Positions 55,486 through 64,000 of a stretch of DNA of 64,000 nucleotides are shown piece after piece. This DNA comes from Peromyscus leucopus (lineage: Eukaryota > Chordata > Mammalia > Rodentia > Cricetidae): NCBI RefSeq assembly GCF_004664715.2, contig NC_051067.1:68404982-68468981 (forward strand), given 5' to 3'. Below the pieces are notes generated by a model, which saw only the letters and a list, made by a program, of their open reading frames with translations, was not told where the DNA came from and did not search any database. The position numbers and the translations under genes were made by a program. Positions within the stretch are counted from its first letter, which is position 1. Each line of letters opens with the position of its first letter.

Positions 55486-58315
55486 AGCAAGAGTTTAATA
55501 CTCTCCTTAGAAATTATTATGTTCTTCATATCTTACAGATATTCTGAAGGTTTTTCTGCTGGTACTCTCAGCAAATGTGACCAGAGACATTATTGTATAG
55601 GAAGACAGTCACTGTAGTTGCCTAGAAGAATGGTAGACAGTCGTTTGTCTATTGAATGCTGCTTATCCAGAGAATAAAGTAAAGTGCAGTGTCATGAGGT
55701 CGTCCTATACTAGAAAAAAGTATTTAAAAAACCATGACAAACATAACATTTAAACTTCTTTTGTTATTCTGAAATGAGTAAACTTTAACAAATAAACTGC
55801 ATGTGTATAAACTACAGCTTCAAGAATGTAAGAAAGGTAGAAAAACTCTAGCAAATGTGAGCAAACTAAGGGCAGGCATAAGGAGAAGGCTGTCTTTCTG
55901 TTTTTGGAACCCCATAAACAAACCACTGTGTCTTTTTCATTGTTTCTGATCCTAAATCTATATGGCATCCTTTGAGTCTTTTCTCATGTCTGCATTTCAG
56001 ATTAAACCCAATTAGTCTTAGAAATCACTCCGTTGTTCCAATAGTTCCTTAAACATATAGTCACAAGCCTCATACATCTCCTCTTTGTGAATAGCTTGTC
56101 TTATCTTTTCAAATTTCTTTCTGTCACCTTGAAATAGGTCCAAAATTTTTTTGTCCTTGACCTTTGAGCTACTACCAGTGTTGCAAATCTCTCCTGTCAT
56201 CGCCCTATCGACCCAGCCACTCCTGGGAAGTCTATTTATATGTCAAGTTATTTCGTATCTGAGCCCTAAGGTGGCCATCATCAATCAGTTTGTCAAGTAT
56301 TTATCAACTTCACAATAAAACATCAAATTTTAGGGCCCCAGTCCCATGCCACACTTTCTTAATATGTGCAGAACCTCAGTAGATTTCTTCTGAGAACTGC
56401 CAGCTAGTTAATTTTATCCAACCTCTTATAATGCTTCCTGAGTTAAGCTAAGATTGGCTCTTGCTACTCATGTATGTTGACTCTTATTTTTCTCAGGGAT
56501 GTACCAACTCTCTAAGGACTCATGGCTATAAGAGTTTATTGTCTTAAAAAAATCTGTTGATGCAGATACCCTCCAGGGCAGGGATGGGAGCAAGGATTAA
56601 GAGAGTGTAACTGAAATTGAAAAGGAAGAAGCAATCTGCTCTGTACTGCTCTTGGCTCTGTAGAAATGAAAAAATGATGCACACTCCCAGGATGAATTCT
56701 TTGGCACCAAATGCATCTATCACAAATACTATAGGCTAGACTTTACCTTGTATACATTCAGGAAAATTTGATTGCGAAGTCTATTTTGCTTTAAATGTAA
56801 TTTGTAATCTAGTGAGATGTTTAATGTTTAAAGGTGTCGAATGGGGGAAACTGAAATATCATTAGCACCAGAAAGTCGTGAAAAGTCTCAGTCATGGTGT
56901 TTTGGGTCACAGAGCAGTCACAGAGACTTCTGGATACTTACAGTGATTCCCTCAGAGAAATTTATGACTTTTTTTTTTAAATGTAAGAACTTTGTAGTGT
57001 CAGGTGTAAAATACCCTTAAATTGTTGTTTCTTTGACTGATACTGCTTTCTTGCCTGGAAGCTCTTCTTTATAAAGTATAAACAGCTTAAACTGGTGCTA
57101 TTTGGCTTTATTTTCTGATTTTATATCTGACCACTGCTTGCCAAATGGAAGAAATCATTTCTATCTTCTGTACTGAGTGAAGAATTCTGGGTCCTGCAGG
57201 AGTGTATGTGCTTCTTGGGTACCTTTGATTTTGAGGCAAATATTAATTCAAAATGCTAAATTAGTAACTATATGAAGTTCAGTTCAGTTTGCAAGCAACC
57301 AGGTTTGTGGTTTTTCCTGGTTTTGTATCTCTTTGGATTTGGTTACCTTTTGCAATGGTTGTTTTTTGACATCAACCTTAGATGTCCATGCTTTCAAGAA
57401 ACGTTTTGCCTCCCTCCATACCCCATCCTCTCATTTTTTTTTTCCTTCCACAAGAGCCTTTGTGGAGTACCTAGTCTATCCCAGGCCACACCCAGTGTAC
57501 AGTGATGAGCAAAAACATCTCCACTTTTCATTATCTCTTTCAAATGAAACACATAAATTGACAAATAGTGTCAACAGTTTATAGCTCTCTAAAATAAAAC
57601 AACCCCAAAATAAGGACAGGATGAGGAAGGTAGAAGAGCATGTGAGGGTTCTATGCTGGGTTCCCTCAAGGCACCAGAGACCCCCAACTCTGGCTCCTAC
57701 TCTGGTAAGTCCCTGGACCAGAGAACTTTACCTTAGAACAACACAGTGCAATAGTGCTAACAATTCACACCAGAGGGATTCTTTTTATTTCAAACCATTT
57801 ATTGTTTTGTCTCCATGGTGTTGCCATTTATAAATTGATCAGTTGGGTTTTAGGACTGATGCGTTTTCTATAAAGCCTTCTTTGCCATACTTGTTATTGA
57901 CATCTCTTAAACGTTTCCCCTTATTTCTACATCTTTTCCTTTTCCACTGTTCCTTTTGCTCCCTAAATAAATGTCCACAACTTTAATGATCTCTACAATC
58001 TGAGAGTATAACAGTATCTCAACTTGCTTTCTCCTAGCAACTTTCCCCACATTGGCTTTTTTCTTTTCAAAGATAATCTCTTTATCTCTATCCTTACCCA
58101 TCCTACTTCTCTCTCATTCTTAATTTTATTAAATGAAATCCGAGTATACAACATACTATCCTTTGTTACTTATCCTTCAGTAGTTATTTAAGTTAAGTCG
58201 AAGAGGTCACTGTTGTAAATAGATTAGCACAACATTGGTATGGTGGTAATATATAGCCAGGGGTGGTTAATGGTTAATATTTACTCAGAGAATAATGTAG
58301 TCAGCACCAGGTACT
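55486..58315. other. Unique sequence, 2.8 kb
   Basis: No young repeat recognised. A lysine/glutamate-rich 60-codon minus frame at 56018-56200 reads like protein but is unassigned. Other frames (57272-57833 plus, 57907-58101 minus) have no recognised relatives. Confidence 0.4.
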
Positions 58316-59537
58316 CTGAGTTACTAGACTTAGAAACTGCTGAACTATAAGCCTCAACTCGACCATATCCATATCCCACTTGAACACTGCAAATACTTCA
58401 ACTGAAAAAAATACAGCTATTAAAAATTCAAGCAAAGAAATAACTCCAATTCATAAATCCAATGTAGTAAAGTAAATATGAAAATCCATAACTCCTCCAA
58501 AAACTAAGCCTACAGTAGTGACATCCATTGAGAATGATATAGACAAAATCCCAGACAAAACTACAAAAAATGATTATAAGTGTGTTCAAGGAAGTCAGGG
58601 AAAACAAAAAGCTCCTGATGGAAAACACAGACAGCTAAATGGACTAAAGAAGGTGATATAAGATATAAAAGATGAATTTATGTAATAGAAATACTGAAGA
58701 AAAATAAATTTGAAATGCTGGAAATGAAAAATATAATACACAAAATAAAAAGCTTTGTAGAAAATTTTAACAATAACTTGGATCTAGGAGAACACAGAAT
58801 AGCTGATCTTTTTAAGTTGTAGGAGTTGGAAAAATTCAACAAGGACAAAGGTAGAATAAGAAGGTATGAGTAAGAATTCTCATATATTCACAAACATTAT
58901 GAAAATACCAATCTATGGGTTATGGGATTAGAAGGGGAAGAATCTTTCTAAAGGCATAGAGAATATTTTTGTACGAGTCATAGTGGGAAATTTCCCAGAG
59001 TTAGGAAAAGAGATGTCAATCTAGATCATGGAGATATTTAGGGTACCAAACAGACAAAACCATAAAAAAAACTCTTATAAGAAAACAGCAAAAACAAAAA
59101 CAAAAATAGTATACCGAAAGTGGCAAGAGAGAAACCCCAGGTCACCCACAAAGGCAGGCTCATCAGAATGATAGTAGGTTTTTTTCAACATAAACTTTAA
59201 AGTATAGAAAGGCCTAAAAACTATATTTTAACTTCTGAAAGATAATTGCCAACCCAGACTACTACACATAGCAAAGATATCTGTCAGAATATTAATGCTT
59301 TCAAACTTTGCCCCCCAAAGACACAGAGTAATAAATTGGATTAGGAATCAGAAACTATATACTTGTTGCCTCCAAGGAATTACATCACTATAAAAGACAG
59401 ACAGTGCTTTAGGGTGAAAGGATAGAAAATGGTCTTTTAAGAAAATGAACCTTAAAATCAAGCAAGGGTCACTATTATAATATCTGACAAAAAAGACTTT
59501 AAAATAAAAACCATTGAGAAAATCTCATAGTGACAAT
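58316..59537 (+). mobile_element. Old LINE-1: ORF1 to ORF2 endonuclease remnant
   Basis: Sense L1 text such as 'gaagtcagggaaaacaaaaa', 'aagaaaaataaatttgaaat', 'ccaacccagactactacaca' (the CQPRLLY-type end of ORF1) and 'gttgcctccaaggaattaca' (the LQET region of ORF2 endonuclease), ending 'taatatctgacaaaaaagac'. The ORF1 end passes to the endonuclease with sequence missing. It resembles L1M or HAL1 rather than young L1. All frames are broken. Confidence 0.7.
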
Positions 59538-59930
59538 GTCACCAATCTGCACATCCCTGAAACAGGGACAGGTACACACACACATTCTTGTAGAGCTTAT
59601 CAAAGTGCCAGTGCTTTTGGATGTGGTTATACAGTCCCTGTGGAAAACAGTGGTCCTCTGCATCTTCATCTTGGTCATGACACCAGACAGGATCTGACCT
59701 CTGATGGAGACATTGGCAGTGAAGGGGCATTTCTTGTCTATGCAGCACCCTCAGTGGCTGCTTGCGACATCTCCATGCTTAGACGGATGTTCTGGTAGTA
59801 CTGAGGGAGCTTCTCCTTGCCAGTTTCTTCCAGCAGAACTCCCTTCTTGTTTTTAAAGATTGTGGGCTGCTTTTAGCATGCATACTTGGTCTGAACGTCT
59901 GCCATTTTCCTGCCAGCCTGAGAAAAAAGA
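59538..59930 (-). pseudogene. RPS11: Ribosomal protein S11 retropseudogene, 3'-truncated
   Basis: RPS11 is a small-subunit ribosomal protein of the S17 family. The minus strand starts with a pyrimidine-rich 5' UTR typical of ribosomal protein mRNAs (cttttttctcag at about 59916-59927). It then has ATG at 59905 and the readable phrases KQPTIF, TGKEKLP and QYYQNI. After a frameshift, the downstream phrases KMKMQRT and [10 protein letters not shown] appear. There are no introns across roughly 124 of the usual 158 codons. Stops follow codon 10 and recur, and at least one frameshift is present. The copy ends at 59538 in the VQIGDIV region, with the last quarter, 3' UTR and poly(A) missing. It lies inside LINE-1 sequence on the opposite strand. 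Non-functional. Confidence 0.9.
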
Positions 59931-60097
59931 GACAAACCTATTATTGTCAGGGCAGAAATTAATGAAATAGAAAGAAAACCAAACAAATAATTCAAAATAT
60001 AAATGAAATAAAGATTTTTTAAAAGATTCCATGTTTGTAGCCAAACTAACCTAAAGAGAGAAGACCTACATTGATAAAATCAGAAATGAAAAGAGAG
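59931..60097 (+). mobile_element. LINE-1 ORF2 fragment (between endonuclease and RT)
   Basis: 'gcagaaattaatgaaataga', 'gccaaactaacctaaagaga' and 'ttgataaaatcagaaatgaa' are sense ORF2 sequence just before the RT domain (AEINEIE, TKIRNE-type phrases). It is the same strand as the pieces on either side, but hundreds of bases of ORF2 between 59537 and 59931 are absent. Confidence 0.8.
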
Positions 60098-60445
60098 TTG
60101 TGCTGCTAGTCTTAATGTCAACTTGATACATGGAATATAGTTATCTGAAAGGAGGGATCCTCATCTGAGTGAATGCCTCCATAAAGATCCAGCTTTAAGG
60201 CATTTCTTACTTAGTGATTGATGGGGGAAGGTCCTGGGTTCTATAAGTAAGCCAGTAAGCAGCATGCCTCTATGGCCTCTGTATCAGCTCCTGCCTCCAG
60301 TTTCTTGCCCTGCTTGAGTTCCTGCTCTGACTTCCTTAGGTGATAAACACCAATGTGGAAGTATAGACCAAATAAACCCTTTCCGTCCCAAACTGCATTT
60401 TGGTCATGGTGTTTCATTGCAGCAATAGAAACCCTAACTAAGGCG
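60098..60445 (+). mobile_element. Rodent MaLR-type LTR
   Basis: Sense: 'agtcttaatgtcaacttgat', 'cataaagatccagctttaag', 'agtaagccagtaagcagcat', 'gagttcctgctctgacttcc', 'aaataaaccctttccgtccc', ending 'gaaaccctaactaagg'. The terminal CTAACTAAG is a MaLR-type 3' end. The same family as 6537 and 18118. Confidence 0.75.
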
Positions 60446-60451
60446 GGAGTC

Positions 60452-60573
60452 ATTATGACAGATATGATATCTCCTAATCCTTTCAGATAATGCCACTCCC
60501 TTGATCACTCCCTTGCGATCAAGGATTTAGATCTATGAGTCTGTGGGGGACTATTCTCATTCAAACCGTTACA
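60452..60573 (-). mobile_element. Truncated 3' LTR of a MaLR provirus
   Basis: Minus sense starts TGTAACGGTTTGAATGAGAA at 60573 and runs to about 60452, where it meets the LTR at 60098-60445. It matches the beginning of the LTR at 61867-62218, so it is the 5' third of the second LTR of the same provirus. Confidence 0.75.
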
Positions 60574-61866
60574 TTTCAATCCCTGGTCCCCATTAGATTG
60601 GGGCCATATCATAATACAAAATACAGTTAGTTCACCTTCAAAATTCCCCATAATCTATCACAATCTCAACACTGTTTAAAAGTTCAAAGTTCAAATTATT
60701 TTCCAAGACACATGGGAATCTCTTAGCTGTAAACCCCTGTAAAATCAAAAGAAAAAAGCAGATTCCATACTTCTAACACATAATGGTACAGAATTTACTT
60801 TACCATTCCAAAAAAAGGGAGAAAAGGGCACATAGTGAGGAAATAATAGACCAAAGCAAGACCAAAAGTCAGTAGGGCAAATTCTAATTCCTGCATTTCC
60901 ATGTTTGATGTTAAAGCATTCTTCAGCTCTCCAACTCCTTTCAGCTTTGTTCACTGAAATCACTTCCCTCCTCTCCTTGACAGGTATCTCATGACTCTGG
61001 CTTCTCCAGCATCCTGGGGTCTTCAGTGAAATCCCAGCCTCACTTTCACAGCTTCACAGAATGGCCTCTCTGGGCCTCCATGCAGGGACACCTCTGACAT
61101 ACACCTGGCCTCAGTGGCTTTCTTTAGCTGCAGGTAGATTCCACAACCCTTTCCTTGTACCCTTGACTCTAAATCTAGAAGCAAGTGGCTGGAGCCGCCA
61201 TGTTCTGCTGCTTGCTGCCACTGGAACTTGCCCCCCACTCTTTCAATTACATTTGCATCAGCTTTCTGTTAGTGGTTTACTTCATTGCTTAAGTTTTTTT
61301 TTTTTTCTTGCCCTCAGTTACCACTCCCTTTATTCCATCTAGCATCAGGCTTTTCTTTAACATTTTATCTCTTTGAGTACTAAACTTAGTTCCAATACAC
61401 TTCCTGGTACTCCTCTTATCCTCAAACTGTACATTTTTGTATATTTCCTTTCTCAGTTTACTCCTCTTCATTATAGATCTGCATAAGCATGACCACTAAT
61501 AACCACACGACAAAGTAAATATTAGGCTGTCTTGAAATCTCTTCTGCCAACACCAGTAATCCAGAACTCTTCAATTTAACTAAAGGCAGAGTTTTTGGAC
61601 AAGGCAGAAAGCAGCCACGTTCTTCACCAAAATGTCACAAGAATAGTCTCTAGGCTACTTCTCCTCTGAAACCTCTTGATGTGGGACACCATAATCTATA
61701 TTGCTCTCAGCACTACTGCTTTCCATGCTCCTTCTGTTGTCACCCACTAAGCCCTGCTTAAAGTCTTTAACTTTTTCTTGTCCAAAGTCCCAAAGTCCAC
61801 ATTCTGCCAACAAACAACACAGTTAGTCCCGTCACAGCAATACCCAAGTCCCTGGTAGCAACTTCT
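60574..61866 (-). mobile_element. MaLR internal region (non-coding)
   Basis: In minus sense it follows the 5' LTR with 'gaagttgctaccaggg', the diverged form of the MaLR post-LTR segment 'gxagttggtaccagg'. On the plus strand, 'agcaagaccaaaagtcagta', 'caactcctttcagctttgtt' and 'agaatggcctctctgggcct' are standard rodent MaLR internal text. It has no gag or pol frame. The 93-codon plus frame at 61061-61342 is antisense and meaningless. Confidence 0.78.
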
Positions 61867-62218
61867 GTCTTAGTCACTGTTCTATTGCTGTGAAGAGACA
61901 CCATGACCAAGACAACTCTTATAAATAAAGCATTTAATTGGTGCTCCTTTACAGTTTCAGAGGTTTACTGCATTATCATTATGGTGGCAAACAGAAAGAC
62001 ACTATGCTGGAGAAGAAGCTGAGAACTACATCCTGATCCATTGTCTGAGAAAGATTTTGGGCTTGGCATGGGCTTTTCAAACCTCAAAACTCACCTCCAG
62101 TGACACACTTCCTCCAACAAGACCACATCTTCTAATCCTTTCAAACAGTGTTATTTCCCATCGACAAAACCTCCAAATCTATAAGCCTCTGGGTACCGTT
62201 CTCATTCAAGCCACCACA
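61867..62218 (-). mobile_element. 5' LTR of the MaLR provirus
   Basis: Plus strand 'tgtcttagtcactgttctat' to 'tcattcaagccaccaca'. In minus sense this is TGTGGTGGCTTGAATGAGAA to GTGACTAAGACA. The element sense is opposite to the surrounding L1. Confidence 0.85.
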
Positions 62219-63033
62219 ATACATAAATGAACACATGTTATGAATTACATAAATGGACTCAAGGTCAGAAATCACTCAGTCATCTCTGCAGATACAGAAG
62301 AGGCTTTTGACAAATCCATCATCTTTCATAACAACCCTGAAGAAACTTGGAATAGAAGATATGTGTATCAACAAAGTAAAGGCTAGACACAACAAATCTC
62401 TCACCACATTATATCAGCTGGAGAAAAGCGTGAAATCATTTCCACTAAAATGAAGAACAAAAGATGGTGTCCACTGCCTCTATTTTTATTCAATATGATG
62501 TTTGAAGATTTTTGCTGGGGCAGTAGAACAAGAGAAGTAACCAAAATGATATGACTAGGAAAAGAGCTGAAAGTACCATTATGTTAAGATATGATTCTAT
62601 ACACAAAAGACTTTAGAGGCCACCAGAAGACCCTTAGAACCAACAAATGGCAGGTTATAAAACTAGCATACATTAGTCAGTAGCCTCCAATAGACCAATG
62701 ACAGCAGAATGGAAAAGAAATCAGGGAAATAATTCCATTGATAATAAACTCAAAACTACCTTGGCTGAAACCTAGGTAAGGAAATGGAAGACCTCTATGA
62801 TAAAAGGAATGAAAAAACAACAACTGGAGAACAAAGTTGGGGAAGACACTAAAAGATGGGAAGCACCATCCTCATGGATCAGAAGAATTAATGTTGTGAA
62901 AGTGGTCATTCTAACAAAAGGAATCTACAGATCTATTCATTACCAACCAAAAGTTCAGAGCCATTCTTCATAGGAACAACAAAAAATTAACAAATTCATA
63001 TGGTAGGAAAAAAGACCCCAGATAGCAAATGAA

Positions 63034-63076
<43 letters not shown>

Positions 63077-63340
63077 ATCCTGAACAAAAAGGGAAACTGG
63101 AGGTGTGACCACACCTGATTTTAAGATAGACTATAGAGCAATGTTAGAAAAACAGCATGGTGTTTGCCTAAAAACAGACACACAGATGAATGGAATAGAA
63201 TAGAGGACCCACATATAAGTATCTACAGCTATAGCCACTGTTTTTGACAAAGAGACCCAAAATCTTCAACAAATGGTACTGATCAAACTGGATGGCAGCA
63301 CGTGTAGAAGAATGGAACAAAGTCCTTCTCTCTCTGCAAG
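62219..63340 (+). mobile_element. LINE-1 ORF2 reverse-transcriptase and downstream region, decayed
   Basis: Sense L1 phrases include 'gatacagaagaggcttttga' (AEEAFD of RT), 'gctggagaaaagcgtgaaat' (the NGEKL region), 'attcaatatgatgtttgaag' and 'ggaatagaatagaggaccca'. The catalytic YADD box is not readable. Frames are broken throughout, and an AAAT microsatellite interrupts the sequence at 63030-63078. Confidence 0.85.
63030..63078. repeat. (AAAT)n microsatellite
   Basis: About 12 uninterrupted AAAT/AATA units within the L1 ORF2 relic, probably expanded from a local A-rich stretch. Confidence 0.97.
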
Positions 63341-63548
63341 AGAGGCTGCTTTCCAGGGAAGGCCCCACTCCCGGGGCTAGCTGGGCAACATAAATGGGGC
63401 TTGAAGTTTTTTTTTTTTTTTTTTGAAAAAACTTGAATTTGGTTGGTAGGATTGACATCGGAGGAACTGGATGAGTTAGGTGCTGAATATGATCACAGTA
63501 CTTTGTATGAAATTCTCAAAGAATTAATAAAATTTCAGTAAAAACATT
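63341..63548 (+). mobile_element. LINE-1 3' UTR, sense
   Basis: 'tctgcaagagaggctgcttt', then a T17 run (63408-63424), 'gaatttggttggtaggattg' and 'tgaaattctcaaagaattaa', ending in 'taaaatttcagtaaaaaca'. This is an older rodent L1 3' end in sense orientation, completing the LINE-1 that starts near 58316. Confidence 0.75.
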
Positions 63549-64000
63549 GACTTTTATGTCACCCAGAGTTCCATGTGGCTTGCAATAGCAAGACCAATTC
63601 TACCCATCTCAGTTGTAGTCTATGTTGTAGTTATTGATGATGGTTTAGAGATACTTCCTTGCAGAGGCTATTCACCACCATGCTGTGAATCATCATTCCA
63701 GATACCAACTTGGCTCCCTCTTAACTTTTTATATCATTTCCCATCAATTTTTAAAGGGATTTATTCTTTAGAACATATTTAGGCTTACAGCAATCATGAA
63801 CAGAAGTGAGATAAATAGAATTTGTCCTTATCCTTCCAACTCCCCACAGGTACTGCTGCCCCAACTGTCAACATCCCCTATCTGGCAATGCATTTTTTTT
63901 TCATATTTGATTAAACTCCATGGAGAAACTGTAAATGATGTATATAAGGGCTCACTGTTGGTGTTGAATATTTTATATGTTTGGACAAATGTATAAATAT
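63549..64000. other. Unique sequence to the window end, nothing certain
   Basis: 'tatttaggcttacagcaatc' and 'gagataaatagaatttgtcc' vaguely recall ancient L1 3' UTR antisense text. Nothing is certain. Confidence 0.35.

Noticed and set aside
55219..55617. 132-codon plus frame
   Set aside because: It covers the antisense of the LINE-1 5' UTR and flank, with no homology recognised.
59539..59748. 69-codon minus frame, Cys/His-rich
   Set aside because: An off-frame reading of the RPS11 retropseudogene.
61061..61342. 93-codon plus frame
   Set aside because: It lies antisense in the MaLR internal region.
63021..63078. AAAT run considered as a LINE-1 poly(A) tail
   Set aside because: L1 ORF2 sequence continues on both sides, so it is an internal microsatellite expansion.
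1..64000. CRISPR array, operon, prophage or other prokaryotic system
   Set aside because: Rodent SINEs, LINEs and LTRs throughout, no operon-like frames, and no regularly spaced repeats with unique spacers.

Overview
The window is mammalian nuclear DNA from a murid-type rodent. I see no intact protein-coding gene, no convincing exon, no rRNA, tRNA or snRNA gene, and no prokaryotic system. The repeats point to Cricetidae (deer mouse, vole or hamster relatives). The B1 copy at 11.8-12.0 kb has the cricetid-type body rather than the mouse body. There are several B2, B3/B4, ID and B1 SINEs. Five or more solo LTRs look like cricetid-type ERVK families, and the LINE-1 3' UTRs are of the type known from hamster and deer mouse. 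Repeat family names are from memory of consensus sequences and should be read as best guesses. Strand, boundaries, target-site duplications (TSDs) and nesting were read directly from the sequence.

Layout. 0-13.4 kb: AT-rich, mostly single-copy DNA with ancient fragments (MIR, MLT1, L1M), one ERVK-like solo LTR with a 6-bp TSD, a young B1 with a perfect 16-bp TSD, and ID, B2 and B4 pieces. 13.4-17.8 kb: a decayed minus-strand LINE-1 (3' UTR and reverse-transcriptase part of ORF2), split cleanly by a MaLR LTR. 18-31 kb: a run of solo LTRs from several families, B2 copies, and a 5'-inverted (twin-primed) LINE-1 at 24.96-25.78 kb bounded by a 15-bp TSD. 31-41 kb: mainly unique sequence with a hAT-type DNA transposon (TIRs and 8-bp TSD), B2s, long microsatellites, a minus-strand L1M stretch, and an unexplained block at 37.4-39.1 kb. 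41-45 kb: a partial minus-strand ERV (3' LTR, polypurine tract, non-coding internal region) and two more LTRs. 45-52 kb: unique DNA, a B3, an L1 3' UTR and a MaLR LTR. 52.5-55.5 kb: a minus-strand LINE-1 that keeps its 5' UTR, ORF1 and start of ORF2 but joins ORF2 directly to the 3' UTR. 58.3-63.55 kb: a plus-strand LINE-1 hosting an RPS11 retropseudogene, a MaLR-type LTR and a partial MaLR provirus.

Nothing here forms a working pathway. The window is best read as an intergenic or deep intronic record of successive retrotransposon insertions, which can be ordered by nesting. Short open frames in the window are mostly chance frames inside repeats or microsatellites. The only recognisable protein relics are LINE-1 ORF1/ORF2 and ribosomal protein S11, and all are broken.
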